DNA of 64,000 bases, from NCBI GenBank assembly GCA_031002005.1, contig CM061919.1:178047121-178111120 (forward strand), given 5' to 3'. The notes beneath the pieces were generated by a model. It had not been told where the DNA came from. It did not search any database and saw only the letters and a list, made by a program, of their open reading frames with translations. The stretch comes from Vandiemenella viatica (taxonomy: Eukaryota; Arthropoda; Insecta; Orthoptera; Morabidae). Of this stretch, positions 11,173 through 23,109 are shown piece by piece. The number at the start of each line of letters is the position of its first letter. Within the stretch, counting starts at the first letter, position 1. Position numbers and translations under genes: made by a program.

Positions 11173-13231
11173 AACAATCGTGGAGAATGCGACCTGGATC
11201 AGACGCGATTTTCACGTTGTGGCCTTGAGTTACCTACTACTCGTCCTGGTTGTTTTTTGTAAGTGCCATAATGCGAATAACACGTTGTGGTCGTTCTGTT
11301 TTCGGTCTTTAAGCGTATGCACAAAACACTAGAAAGAGTTTATTAATGTGAACGTATTTACATTAACGTTTTATATTCAAGATTTGATGCATCAGCTTGC
11401 AATTTTTTGTTTCTTATTTTCGGTAATTGATACAAAAATATTGTTTGTATAGGAACTAAATAATCTTGACTACTGCTGACCCCTGTACTTGCCGTTATCA
11501 GAGCCACTGCTGCGCGCGGCCGGTTGCGTTTCGCCAATGCAGGCGTTGTGATGAGGTAAGCTGTACGCCAGCTATCCGCGGAGCAAACAAAGTGTTTTAA
11601 CACAAACTGAGTGCACTATGCAAAACGTTGGTAAAAAAAAGCAGTAAAAAGTAATAAAAAAAATACAGAAAGACGCAGTTTGTGCCCGTGCCGTAGTTTT
11701 TCTTGGAAATGTGATAAAATCGTAACAACTGTTTTATTAATATGTAGTTTACTCTTTAATACAGTGGGTCCATACAGTTGTATAACAATTACAGAATAGA
11801 TAAATTAGAAGTTTATCGCATGTATCAGAGGTCTATGATAGCTAATGCAACACACGTACACTGCTTTTAATTTTCTTTTCGATGCAGTCGTAGCTTCCGA
11901 AGTTCTTCAGCCCTGGACTTATTGGGATTGTTGGGTTCATTTTAACGCGCGCTTTCTTCTAATTTGCGGTTTCTATAATTATAATAATATTTACTACTCA
12001 TACGAGACGACAGCTTTATTTTATGTTTTTGTAATTTTCAGTTGAATATCAATCTTTACTTATATTCCGACGAATATTTTTACTGTCTCACTTTACCTCC
12101 TAGCTTTACGAGCTCTTTACGACTCTTGACTTAACGTCCTATCTGAACGCAGTATCACGCCACAGTAGTTTATATCTTTACACAACGCTAATTCAAAGCA
12201 ATCTAAAACATACACTCACACTAGTCCTATGACGTCACAGGCAAAACAAACGCTGCACGACGAAATCGTACAGACGTGCGCTACCAGTTATGGATTCAGC
12301 TGATATTAGTCTCGTAGATATTAGCGATTTAAATATGACGGTATTTTGTAATATACATTTTCACTTAAGAAATCATATCCTTAATTAGATGAAGGCTTTG
12401 TATTACAATAAAAAGAGACTTAAAAAAACACATATAAATTGATAACATTCTCTCTTCCTCGTTTTATTGAATTTGGGACAATGTCATCTCCCATTCTAGA
12501 AGAATATATTCTTTCCATCTTAAAATCGTAATATCAGAAGAGTCTGAGAAATGTCATGTCACAGTAATTTGGACGAAGATGAAATAAGAGTAAATGGGAA
12601 GGTGATTCGAAACAATTGTAACGGTTTCCTGATGTCAGTATTAAACATATATTAATTAAGTACATAAATAAACGCATTAGCAGTAAAGTAGACAAGAGTA
12701 ATATTGCATAAAATGAAAAATGACCGTTATCAAATTCTAGGAGGGTTTTAAAGCAAAATACAGCAGCGTTTCAGTGTAGTTTAAAGTTACAGCTGTCAGA
12801 TAAGAAAGGAATTCCGCTGCGGAACTCTGTATAAGGACGGAGATATTAAATACCCAGTACGCCTAAGTGTTTGGCCGATCACCAAACAAAAACGTTTGTT
12901 AATCACCTTAACGCACACAGATTACATTCGCGTGTTCTCGGCTTCGTGCGCAGAGTCGTGATAGCGTCCAGTCACGCCATACATTATCGTGCGCAAGGTG
13001 ACATGCGTGACCAAATCTTGGGCACCACTGGCACTGTACGATGAAGTAGTTTCTGGCTGTGGTCTTATGGTGGTTACGTATAAGCTTTCAATCTGAGACT
13101 GGTTAATAGCTCAGAGCCTATACAACTACAACTATACACTGAGGAGTGGAAAAATATTCTGCCGATTCTGACCTCTCTTTATTTTCCTTCGGATTTAATA
13201 GCTCATCGACGCATATGTCATTAGAACCGAG
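11173..13231. other. Non-coding, with a CRE half-palindrome and a GC-balanced patch
   Basis: A full ATF/CREB-type site (TGACGTCA) occurs at about 12230. A GC-balanced patch at about 12880-13050 contains homeodomain-style cores (GTTAATC, GATTACA, CATTATCG) and no repeat signature. No exon-like frame was found. Confidence 0.35.
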
Positions 13232-13410
13232 AGAGGACTGGCGCAATGAATGAGTTGGAATTCATCCATGGACTTTTGAAGAAACCACCCCAACGTTTGC
13301 TTGAAGTGATTTCAGAAAAACAGGAAAAAAACGGAATTTGGATTACCCGATATGGATATGAACCCGTGTCCTCCCGAATGCCAGGCGCTTGCGTTACCTC
13401 TTACTCACTA
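13232..13410 (-). repeat. Old, divergent SINE copy
   Basis: On the minus strand a head end (ATTCGGGAGGACACGGGTTC) and then ATATCC, CAAATTCCG and AAGCAAACGTTGGGGTGG recall the SINE core with many substitutions. The B box is only partly kept. It is older than the other copies. Confidence 0.55.
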
Positions 13411-15104
13411 GTTTTAGTTTTTTGACCTCACGTGGCATCTTCAAAGAGTGGAGCAGTCCTGTTTGTATGAGAGAGAACTCCATGATTTTGTATGGAGACG
13501 AAAAATTAGTTGCTACAAACTTGTGTGACCAGAGGGAAGACCAATTAAAGCAAACGAAGTTTTGAATCCGTGAGTGATAATTGCTTATTGGGTAAGTTAA
13601 CAGGGATTACATTGGTAGTAAAGTTTACGATATGTTGTTAGAACCTTGTACAGTTTCTACTGAGAACAGTGGAAATTCCTTCAGATTCAATGTTTCGTGG
13701 TTTGCCAATTTCAACACCACCTACAGCAGACCGTAAACTAAATGTCCTTAATATATATATATATATAATTCAATACATTGAATTAATTTTACACTGTTTT
13801 ATTCGCTTACTGCAGGCTATCGAAGAATCATAGATTACTGTATAAATTTGAATGTTTTTTGATTATTTGAAACCGTTTGTGAGTAGTATCTTATCTGCAA
13901 TCAAAACGAAGCTTTAAAAAAATGAGAAGTAAAAATAATCGTTTAGGTCCTCTAGAATGTGAAATTTTTATATTCAGGAACGAGTATAACTTTATGTTGG
14001 ACGATTTGTTAATGTATTAAGTTATACACGTATCACGATTGCGCAACGTCTGTTTTTGTCTGGTTGTCATATAAAGTCTCCTATATGTTATACATACGTA
14101 TTTCAGCCACATCACAATAATTCCAACACGGGATGAAAAGCAAGGAATGAAAAACGTATTGTGTCAGTTCTTAGATCCAGCTTCGTATTGATTTAAAGTC
14201 CTTTGAATTGATCATCTTGGTATCGGAGATAGATAAACATTGATTAAATGTGAATCTGTATAATTTTTCTAAGAATGTGTGTTGTTTTGATTGGTTAAAA
14301 TAGTTGAAATGAGCTGTAATTTTATTAAAATCAATAAGCAATCTGAAATGTTAATTAAAAGATTGAAATTTCTAATGCTCAGTAAGCCATAGTATGTTAA
14401 ATGAGATTTTAGATTAATTGAAAAAATTTAAATTTGTCAGTCTGATGTTTAAATGGTTGAAAATATTTTATTATATCACTTAAAAATGTTTCTTCATGAT
14501 TATTAGTAATTTTTAATATTTTGTAATTGTTTTTGTTCGATTTCTATTGTTGGAGGGATTTTAAGCCCTCGAGAAAGTACTGTCGGGTTCTGGAATGCAG
14601 TATGGATTATTATGTACTACCTATTTATTTAATGTCCCAAGATTGAGGACACTATGTCAGTGTATTGGTAATGTGCTTTATAATCTTTGGAGGAGGTCTG
14701 ATGCCATGTTTGATTTTATGAGTGTTTCGGCGGAATAAAAATTCAGGTAAAGCGCCTATTGAGGGTGTTGTTATCCCAGCAACTACCTATCATTGAGAAG
14801 TTACAGAAATTAAGTACCATGCTATTGTGATAGTTATAAATTACTGGGGACTTGACACCTACTTACTGAGTAATTAACTAATTGTAGTATTCTAAACATT
14901 GTTTTAAGGTGGCAACCGTGACAGTACTCACTAATTAATAGCAGCCTTTTACAACGACTTACAGTGAGGGTTTTTGAGAGTAGCATCATCTGAAACCTAA
15001 GAAACAACGGAAGAGTAATGAGCACTGTTTTGTGGTGAGACTGCTAATTAGAGCCGAACGTATCCCGAGAATTTGTGACTGTCGAGACCGCCTATTCACT
15101 TTAC
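13411..15104. other. AT-rich sequence, nothing recognised
   Basis: A short TA run at about 13750-13767 is present. Otherwise it is plain AT-rich sequence with no frames longer than chance. Confidence 0.4.
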
Positions 15105-15425
15105 TGTTGCCGGCCTTTCTGCTCTAGTACGGCTTCATGAGTGCAGCGCTCTTTGTCCCTGGCGGGTGGAATGCCGTTGGCCAGTGCTGTGTAATTCCAC
15201 GCTGGGCCGTACAAGCCTCTGGCCTGCCCTTTATCTCTCCGTTGTCCGGGCTCGTTACGGAATTAGAGGGCCCAGTCCCGCCCAGTGGCGCCAAATGAGG
15301 CGCGGCACGCAACGCACGCAGTTCAGTAGGTGCGCGCGGCCACATTCCACGGCGACGCGTCCGTCAGGCGCGGGTGGGTAGGCATCCCGCGGCGCACACT
15401 GGCTCGCGCCCAGTTTTTGTCGGAC
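15105..15425. promoter_or_regulatory. GC- and CpG-rich non-coding island
   Basis: The composition changes sharply from AT-rich flanks to sequence with many CpG (GGCGCGGCACGCAACGCACG, GCGACGCGTCCG, CGCGGCGCAC). All six frames are open only because of base composition, and no protein domain is seen. It has no SINE, LINE or inverted-repeat hallmark. A CpG island, promoter or enhancer is possible, but so is GC-rich repeat sequence that I do not recognise. Confidence 0.35.
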
Positions 15426-15721
15426 CGTCTTTCTATACAACACGAGACAACTCCGAAAATGCTGTAATTGCACTCAAGGCAAAATACGCTGGTTAAAACA
15501 ATACATATCTGTGAGTTATACATGTCTTGCGTAAATTTACTTTTATTATATAGAGTTATTAGAAAAGGAAAGACAGATTTTTCATTTTTATTTCTCACAA
15601 CCTATAAAATATAAAAATAAGTGTCAAACATCACTGCATAGAGGAAGGTTTAAAGTATGTAACCATCGCCTATTATTTTCATTTGCTGCCGCCAGTAGCG
15701 CTGTTGTTTGTTTACGGAGAA

Positions 15722-15780
15722 ATGGCGACCCCACAGGAGAAGTCGTTTTGTGTGCTAATTATGCAAAAAATTGAATACAC
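15722..15780 (+). pseudogene. N-terminal scrap of a transposon helix-turn-helix protein
   Basis: A plus-strand start reads MATPQEKSFCVLIMQKIE, which resembles the opening of the insect MATPQEKAQCVLWF protein family (DUF4817, linked to mariner-type elements). The frame fails after about 25 residues. It faces the opposite way to the related C-terminal fragment 550 bp to the right. Confidence 0.5.
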
Positions 15781-16327
15781 TGTTGATATGCAGCTGGTAT
15801 AATGTCAATAAAATATCACTGCATCATAAACAGATTTACGATTAACAAATAAATTTGTAGAATGTGAGTGCATGTGCTAAGGGAAAAGCACAGGTACTCT
15901 TCGAACCTCAAATGAATCTGTTGGCAATTAATAGGCTACCCTTTGATGTTTTTTTCAGGTACTGATGTCGAATAAATGTAGTAAAACTTTGAACCTTTCC
16001 CTATCCAGTGAAGTGTGCCACGTATTTTTGTCTTCTATAATTTGTGAGAAATAGAAATACAAAATCTTCTTATTTTTGAATAGTCCTGTTTAAGTAGCAG
16101 TTATAATCTGATTGGCTCAGTAAGGTTAGAAAATAGAGAATGCTTTCCGTGGTCAGAAAAACCACCGCAATATTTCTGTGAGGAGCAGAACCGTACGGAA
16201 ATAAACGAGGTACAGGATTATTATAAATTATTGACGCTGTTTCACAAATTTACCATAGTTGTATTATTTGACATATTCTCACAAAACTACAGTCATATAG
16301 AAAAACCTAAAAAGTATTTTTGAAGTA

Positions 16328-16600
16328 TTACAACTGCTCCATATGTGTATCGTTACTGATTATGCATATATCAAGTTGAAAATCAAGTTTCTGCCCTACT
16401 CGGTGATGCATGTCCCTGTCAATCTGTTCAAAAACACTACTGAAACCAAATCGCAGCTCCGGTAAGTTTGTTGGTAGATGGCGCTTAAATACTGAATCTA
16501 TCACATAAAACTACAAAAAATCGTATGGAGCTACATCGGGAGAGCATGAGGCTGTGATAAGAGTTGCTGATCATTATCCCCTCCACGACTGATCGAAATG
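16328..16600 (-). pseudogene. Mariner-type DDE transposase C-terminus
   Basis: Minus-strand translation gives RSPDVAPYDFL and then LPTNLPELRFGF, FEQIDRDMHHRVGQKLDFQL and, before the stop, DTHMEQL. This matches the C-terminus of SETMAR/mariner-like proteins (RSPDLTPCDFFLWG, LPELR..I......ID..ML..VW.EL..RLD, HIEHL). The first catalytic aspartates are missing. Confidence 0.72.
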
Positions 16601-17215
16601 TTTATCAACCTCCTGTTTCAGAATTTACGAACATCAATGGGATTAATGTGGAGAGGAGAAAAACGTTTTAAGCTATCTGTTTGACTGTTAACTTTTGTGA
16701 AAGTACTTTTATGTCAATTAACATTGCTAAGGTAAATTTTTGAAATCGTTTCAATCATTTACAATGTCCCTGTAGGGAGGTTTGGTGAAAGAAACTGTCT
16801 ATCTTAGATTTGACCTTTAAAATACATCTCCTAAACAAAATTTTGTATGATCAATGCCAATTGGAGGTAAAGAGAATGAGAGAAATTATGCATCAGTATG
16901 TCAGTTGAATTTATTTACACGAAAAGAAGGTTGTTTTAATGGTACTACCAAAATCTAATAATTGTCTAGATAAAACGTATTTATAATAATTTCTTATAAA
17001 ATTATGGCACATAATATCTCCCCTAAAACACTGTCTTCATATTATGATGCATTTTATTTTATTGTAAATCATGTCAGTTTCCCAACTGAAAAATTATCAC
17101 TTATACATTTTTACCCATACGTGTAATACTTTTGATACGCCGTTAGACAATAGTATCAGCGTTCCTTTTGTCTTTGGAAACGACTTGTTAACTGACGTAA
17201 ATGTTGTCTAAGTTT
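16601..17215. other. AT-rich sequence, nothing recognised
   Basis: No frame or repeat signature is recognised. The left edge may belong to the mariner-type relic. Confidence 0.35.
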
Positions 17216-17400
17216 CTTTCTTTTTCTTTTTTTGCTTTGGGTTCATGCCTTGTTGACGTCAAGGTCATTAGAGAAATTGGGGTGGATCAAGAAAAGAGAA
17301 GTAATTGTGACATGGCCAGCTGGAGGAACCATCCAGATATTCGAAAATTTCGGGAAATCATGGAAAACCGCAATCTGGATGACCTAACGGCGGTATGAAA
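17216..17400 (-). repeat. SINE copy, CGTCGACG tail class, degraded
   Basis: The left edge TTTGGGTTCATGCCTTGTTG with GACGTCAAGGTCATTAGAGA is a mutated version of the GCTTTACGCC...GTCGACGTCGAGGTCATTAG tail. The core appears as GGAACCATCCAGATATTCG and AAATCATGGAAAACCG. The head is lost beyond 17395. Confidence 0.65.
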
Positions 17401-17979
17401 TCTACGCCCTCTACTACCATTACAGTTGATAAATTACCTTTCACCGCCTTCTTGCTACTGAAAGTTCGTTGAAAATTTATCATATTTATCTCACTGAAAT
17501 ATTGTGCAATTTCTCACTGCGGGAACAGAATTAATACATAGTCCATAAATCTGGAAATATGATGAAGTCGATAATTTTACACGGGACATGAGTTTCTTTT
17601 ACACTATAAGTGGTGATCCCATCAGTCAGCAATAAGACAAAGAACACTTTTGATTGCCTGGGTGATAAGAAAGTTGGTTGTTACTAAAATACTGCACGTT
17701 TATATGTCGCCGATTAGCGTTGATATTCTTAAAATCTGATATACAGACAAAATGTTTAAAATAATACAATGATTACCGTAGCTAGTGATCCAGCCTCAGA
17801 CTTCGGTAGCTACCATAGATGGAGTTACCCGCCAAAGCAACTCTTGGGACAATTATCGGAGGTGGTTTGTCCTTGCTTTCTCCAGTGACTGAAGTGTTCA
17901 TAAATGTTACTGTTTATCTGAATCATTGTGCTGCATATGACCGTGTATAATATTACGATGTGACTGAAATGATAGACCC

Positions 17980-18120
17980 TCCCCGTTGATTCAGTTGGTA
18001 GCGGCATCGAGATGGTGTCCGGTGCTGACACGGGATTAGCTGGTACGAAACCCGATGGTGAAAGAACAGGGTAGTAGAGGTGATGGTGCACAAATCATAA
18101 TCACCAGATTGTTTTGGGTC
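17980..18120 (+). repeat. Possible tRNA-derived SINE of another family
   Basis: CCCGTTGATTCAGTTGGTAG has A-box character, and GGTACGAAACC about 45 bases later resembles a B box. No CCATGGTTT core follows, so it does not belong to the main family. It is weak evidence. Confidence 0.3.
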
Positions 18121-18214
18121 AGATCCCGTAATGATAATAACTAAATAAAGCCTAATCAATTGAATACTTATCATCTTCGTTCTCCGGGTGGGCCGCGTTG
18201 ATTTCTTAAAACCT

Positions 18215-18250
18215 AATATTTCGGCCATCGTGCTGTGGCCTTCATCAGAG
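18215..18250 (-). other. Hammerhead-like motif at the Penelope 3' edge
   Basis: Read on the minus strand the sequence has CTGATGA, an extra A, a GGCCA...TGGCC stem and then GAAA. Penelope terminal repeats are known to encode type I hammerhead ribozymes (established for the family). The extra base between CTGATGA and stem II departs from the active consensus, so I claim only resemblance. Confidence 0.55.
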
Positions 18251-19081
18251 GACTGCGCCATTATTTAATTGAATATTTGTTCCTTTATTTACTTTCCGAA
18301 CGCGTTTCGCTTCTTAACTGAAGCCTCTTCAGCAGTTTTCCTGTTGATTATGTACACATGTTACAATATTGTTTTGTTTTACGTTTTGATTATTGAAGTC
18401 TTTTTATACAAATTATTATATACTTACATTTTTGATATATTGCGCTATTTATCCACCATTCTTAGCAGCAGTGGATTGCAGGTCATTTTTCGCTTGTTAC
18501 TGCACACGTAAACTAGCACCACACTGCGCTACGCTGTGTATTTTGTATGAATGGCTGGTCTGCTTTGTTTACCTTTGGCTGCGTCACGCCATGTGATGTA
18601 TTGTTTTCCTTGTTCATTTTCCGTTTCTTTCGTGTGTGGCGCGTGTTTTTTCTTCAAATTGTATGTGTTTGTGTTGTTTTGTTATAAATTTGTATATGTC
18701 CTTGTTTAGTGGTGTTTTGCCTGTGCCGATAATTTTCTTTTTCAGTACTGTGTATAGTGACTGGTATACTAGAGTTTGCGTATTCATTAATTGTACGGTT
18801 TCCTTCTATAGTTACTTTTGAATGTGATAGTTCTCTTGGAATATTAGTGTTTGTGGTTTTTTTTATGGTGAGTATTTGCATGTCTATGTCTATATTCGTT
18901 GGTTGGTGTTGTGTTCATCTAAATGTTCTGCAAATGTGAATTTTATACATGTTTGTCCAATGTACTAATTCATTGGATGTTAATCTTTATATTCCTAAGT
19001 TGTAGAATTTATTGGTTTGTGTGTTACTTACGCTTTTCTGTCTCGTGTTATCTGTTATAAATGCTATGTTGAATCTTTGTC

Positions 19082-19273
19082 GGGAGGACGGCGGTTCGAA
19101 TCCCGGTCCGGGCATCCAGATTTGGGTTTTCCATGGTTTCCCAAATCACTCCAGGCAAATGCCGGAAGCTTCCTTAAAAAGTCCGTGGCCGAATTCCTTC
19201 CCATTCCTTGCCCCCATCGTTTCCCGTCTTTAAAGACCTCGCTGTTGAGAGACGTAAAGCAGTTAAAAAAATA
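19082..19273 (+). repeat. 5'-truncated SINE in the Penelope element
   Basis: Exact 10-bp duplications AATCTTTGTC lie at 19072-19081 and 19274-19283. The copy starts inside the head (GGGAGGACGGCGGTTCGAAT), so it lacks the A box. It keeps the core TTTTCCATGGTTTCCCAAAT and the GAGACGTAAAG tail. It interrupts the Penelope frame between KIANILDRQRF and the GIY-YIG region. Confidence 0.93.
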
Positions 19274-19799
19274 AATCTTTGTCTATCTAATATATTTGCT
19301 ATTTTGTATGTGTCTTTGTTGATGTGTGTAATCACATGCCATTTCTTTCTGTTTTGTTGTGGTTGTAGTGTTTTATCCGTATTTGTTATAGGCCTACTGT
19401 GGTTGAATGTCTTTTGTGGTGGTCGGATTATTTTATGTGTTGTTTTCTTTATTTGTCTGATGATTCTGCTGTTTATTTGATGTACCCAGTTTCCTTTATG
19501 TCTATTTTTGGAGGGTATATAGATGATTGTGTTAACTTCTTGTATGTATTTATCATTGTTGAATGGGATTTCATTCAATCCGTAGAGCATATGACTCAGT
19601 ACCGCTTCTTTATGTGTTTGTGAATGGTTTGATTCAGCTCCTATTATCATGTCTGTGGTGGTATTTTCTCTATATACATCTGAAATGAGCATTGCGTATG
19701 TCTTGTTATAGCAATGTCCAGGAAGTTTATTTTACCATTTACTTCTTTTTCCATTGGGAATCATGTGTACGACACAGTTGGTCGTGATTGGTCCGTCGG

Positions 19800-20510
19800 A
19801 AGGAGATGTTAAGATTGGCGGCCTAGTAGATTCATTCGGGAGAGTAGGCCTGGACGGGCAGGCACCACCTCTCTTCTTTTATCTTTAATCTATAACATTC
19901 TGCAATGAACACACACACTACCACAGTCATCTGCACTATAAAAAACGCTTATGAACATTGTCACACTGGGGAAGGCAACGGGAAATTACCCTAGTTCATC
20001 CTCCCACACGTTCCCATGGATGGATAGACAGTATGCCTGGTCACGGGCAAGGCGTTCGCTGTAGAAGAGTGAAATCGTAATACAAGGGAGAAGGCGAAAC
20101 ATGATTCAGAATTTTTGGTTCTCACTTTTCCGAAAGACACCCTGGTTTTCCTCTAATACTACCTGCATAAACCGTGAAAAAGTAAAATATAAATACAATG
20201 ATATACAGAAAGGTAATCCATCACCTATCGTACGTCATACGTCATGTCGAGCTAGATATCCCCTCGCAGGCACTTGAAGAGACGGAGAGAGTAAGATAAG
20301 AGACAAAAAATGTATTAAAAGCCCAATATAGACCAGATAGTTTACTGTAAATTCCAAAAATTAAATGTTCCATTGTAAGTTTAACTAGAAATTATTCTCG
20401 ATAAGTATGTTTTACTGGGTTTTTTTTCCAAAAATCTGTAACTATATTTATTTGAGGTTCCGAAGCATAATTTGCTCATACAAAGCCGAGCATAATATGT
20501 GTTTTTTTTT
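19800..20510. other. Non-coding, nothing recognised
   Basis: A short stretch near 19830-19865 (ATTCATTCGGGAGAGTAGGC) recalls a SINE head edge, but no body follows. No gene was found. Confidence 0.35.
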
Positions 20511-20745
20511 AACTACGGTTTTACGAATCGTCGACGGTTAAGGCCATTAGAGGCGGGATGGGACTGTGGACAAGGAACGGGAAGGAATTCGGCCATGGTC
20601 TTTTTGAACTAAGCATCCCGGCATTCGCCTGGAGTGATCTGGGGAAATCATGGAAAACCAAAATCTGGATGCCCGGACGGGGATACGAACCCGTGTCTTC
20701 CAGAATGCGAGGCCAAAACGTTAACCGTTCACCCACCACGCTCGG
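20511..20745 (-). repeat. Full-length SINE, CGTCGACG tail class
   Basis: The minus-strand head CCGAGCGTGGTGGGTGAACG has the A box and the B box reads GGTTCGTATCC. The core and AATTCC follow, then a tail ending in GTCGACGATTCGTAAAACC. Imperfect flanking repeats (AGCATAATATGTG at left, AGCACAATGTG at right) may be a mutated target duplication. Confidence 0.88.
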
Positions 20746-21466
20746 TAGCACAATGTGAAGGCGCCACGCAGTTTGCAGAGCGATGCGGGGTTTGTGTTAA
20801 TCTCGTTGTTACCAACACACGCGGCGACAGTTATTAATTAGACTGACATTGTTCCATTATGGCGTGACAACAGACAAGGTGAATGCGTCCTAGCACGACA
20901 ACTGAATGCTATCTGCTGACGCTCCAATGAATGTCCCCAGAGGTGCAGCACGTGTAGTGCGATAATACGCCGATATCGGCACCTCCATCAAACGACACGT
21001 GCTTCGAAACAGAAATTAATTTACGCCAAAACAAAATAATATTCGTGGGAAAAGGATTTTTTATTGTTTACTGAAAAACTTTGCTATTTTTCAGGTAAAC
21101 GGATACTGTTTTGTTATGAACGTTTCATTAACTCAGAGGGGAAAAAATTGAAACGAATCAAGGGTTACTCAAAACAAGGTAAAATAGAATTCCATTATAA
21201 TTCTTAAATCACATTTAACAGGAGAGAAACTCTATTCTATTTATTACACAGAATTTTTGCAAAAACATTGTGTCAGAATTTTCTTTCTAGTTGAATAAAA
21301 GTGTTCTGATTCAGAAACATGAGTGATGAAAGAAAGAGACCTTAAGTGAATTACCAGCAGAGAAAATGAGATTTCTGAGTAATATTATTGGTGTGACATG
21401 AGTAAGAGAGATGCCAAAAGGAAAACAGTTAAAATACAGAAATGAAAAATCAATTGTTTTGGAGTG
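20746..21466. other. Non-coding, two E-boxes
   Basis: Two CACGTG hexamers stand about 50 bp apart (20948 and 20997) in a GC-balanced patch. No frame or repeat is recognised. Confidence 0.3.
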
Positions 21467-21691
21467 TTTTTTTTTTTTTTTTTGCTATGGCTTTACGCCT
21501 CGTCGAAGTGACTAGAGGAGAGAAAGCACTGGAGGCAAGGAACAGTAAGAAATCTGGCCGTCGCATTTTGAAGGAAAACCAGCATTCACTGGGAAACCAT
21601 GGAAAACCGAAAGCTGGATGGCAGGACGGAGATTCGAACCTACATCCTCCAGAATGCGAGCCCAGAGCGTTACCACTCACACATCACGTTC
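21467..21691 (-). repeat. SINE copy with long T/A tail
   Basis: The plus strand shows a 17-base T run (the A tail of a minus-strand copy), then the tail GCTTTACGCCTCGTCGAAGT, the core AAACCATGGAAAACCG and a B box (GATTCGAACC). The head is mutated in the A box. It has several internal deletions relative to other copies. Confidence 0.85.
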
Positions 21692-22810
21692 AGTAATAGA
21701 ACTGAGTGAGAGAGAAAATCAAAGAAGGTGTTAAACATAGACTTGAAGCAAAATTGGTTTGATGGTATACACAGACGGAAACGGTAGAAGGCTATCAAAA
21801 TAAACTTGGAGGATTCAGTGGAAGAAGACGTTTCGTGAATGCGAAGGATGTATGCCTGCTAAATTTAGGGTTAAACTACAAAATTTTATCAGATAGGGAA
21901 AGAATATGATCGAATGTTGGGTTGCTGTAATTTTTACTATTTTGAAGGAAAAAATCAGTGTAGAGAACGAAAAAAAATGGCAAAAATGGTCATAACAGAT
22001 TCAGAAGACAGCAAAATGCGCATATCCGTTACGGGTGGAAATAAAACGATGATGTATGTACTTCTATATATTTTAGAAATGCAGGATACATCAAAAATGT
22101 ATGTCAGCAATCAATGATTTCTCTAAACGTAAATAATGTTGTCTTACTGTAAACTGTTCATGAGCAGTTTTTTTAATACAGCGTAAAGTAATATTTAAGG
22201 CACTAAATTGAAAAGTAACGAAGTGTCTCTGTTACGAAAGTTTCTTTTTCTATTTAGAAATGTTAAACAGCCGAGGAAAAGTTACAAGTTTTTTGTGTTA
22301 TTTGACCAAGTTCACTTTAACGTTTGAAAAATGTGCGAGTTATGGTCTTCATTTTGTTAAGCTCTCAGATCGGTATGATTAGTTCAGTTAGTAAGATCTT
22401 TTAGACAGGTAAACGTTTAATATTTGGTGAGAACTACTTTACAAGTTAAACTTCGAATTATTTTGTTTGACTTTAAAAAAATTACAAGTTTTCCGATTAA
22501 GTTCTTCTCTTTGATTTACATCTTGAGGGCCAGAGAAGAATTATTGATTTGGCTTACGAAATTGTCGAATGTAACGCATATCGAATCGTTATCGATACGG
22601 AACACGATATTGGCAGGTGGACGCTAATGGCCCCGTCTGGTACAGCAGGGGCCATTATACGCCGTGCGACTGCTTCCTGTGTGCCCAAACGAACGCCGAG
22701 TCGGCGGTATTAAAAATCAGCATCGTTAGCCCTTACTATGTTCAGATAGCCTTAGCTTCATGCTGCCACTGTGATAACTATAGATTTTGAAACTTGACAT
22801 GCTCATTATA
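21692..22810. other. AT-rich sequence, nothing recognised
   Basis: A short GC-richer patch near 22616-22700 has GGCCCC/GGGGCC inverted halves around 22630-22652. No gene was found. Confidence 0.35.
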
Positions 22811-22940
22811 ACCCTTTACGACCTGAAGAATTTTTAAAAAGTTATCTCATTTCCCAATGCTTTTTGTAATTTGTTTGGCGTTAAATGTTACTAGAAAAAT
22901 AAGAAAAAAATTCTCAAGTTCAAAATTTTGGGAGGGGGGC

Positions 22941-22960
22941 ACCCTCACGATCGTGAGGGT
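22941..22960. repeat. 20-bp perfect palindrome, subterminal
   Basis: ACCCTCACGATCGTGAGGGT reads the same on both strands. It sits about 130 bp inside the left end of the piggyBac-type element and recurs close to the right end, which suggests a transposase or host-protein binding site. Confidence 0.8.
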
Positions 22961-23109
22961 CAGGTAAATACTAACACAAAATACCTTAGAGTGCACAAAA
23001 CTTATTGTGCTTTCATAAATGGACATTATTTAATTTTTAAGTCCAACTTTTGTTGTAGTTGTTTTAAATGGATATTTGTCTTCTTGGTTTTTAATTATGA
23101 GAAATATGA

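Larger units (their letters stand above)
18180..19765 (-). mobile_element. Penelope-like retroelement, 5'-truncated, split by a SINE
   Basis: Minus-strand pieces read in the order expected for the family. NGKINFLDIAITR stands at about 19700-19760 and DVYRENTTTDMII follows after a frameshift. HSQTHKEAVLSHMLYGLNEI comes next, and KKWHVITHINKDTYKIANI stands before the SINE. Beyond the SINE, YIGQTC and FAEHLDEHN mark a GIY-YIG endonuclease (about 18907-18975). A hammerhead-like motif lies at the 3' edge. Reverse transcriptase catalytic motifs are absent, so only the thumb/linker and endonuclease parts remain. Confidence 0.85.

Noticed and set aside
15124..15598. Multiple overlapping frames in the GC-rich island
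   Set aside because: All frames are open because stops are rare in GC-rich DNA. There is no consistent domain.
19017..19274. Recurrent frames reading like GFPWFPKSL or GKPWKTQIWMPGRGFEP
   Set aside because: They translate the SINE core and head in various frames and recur wherever a SINE lies. They are not proteins.
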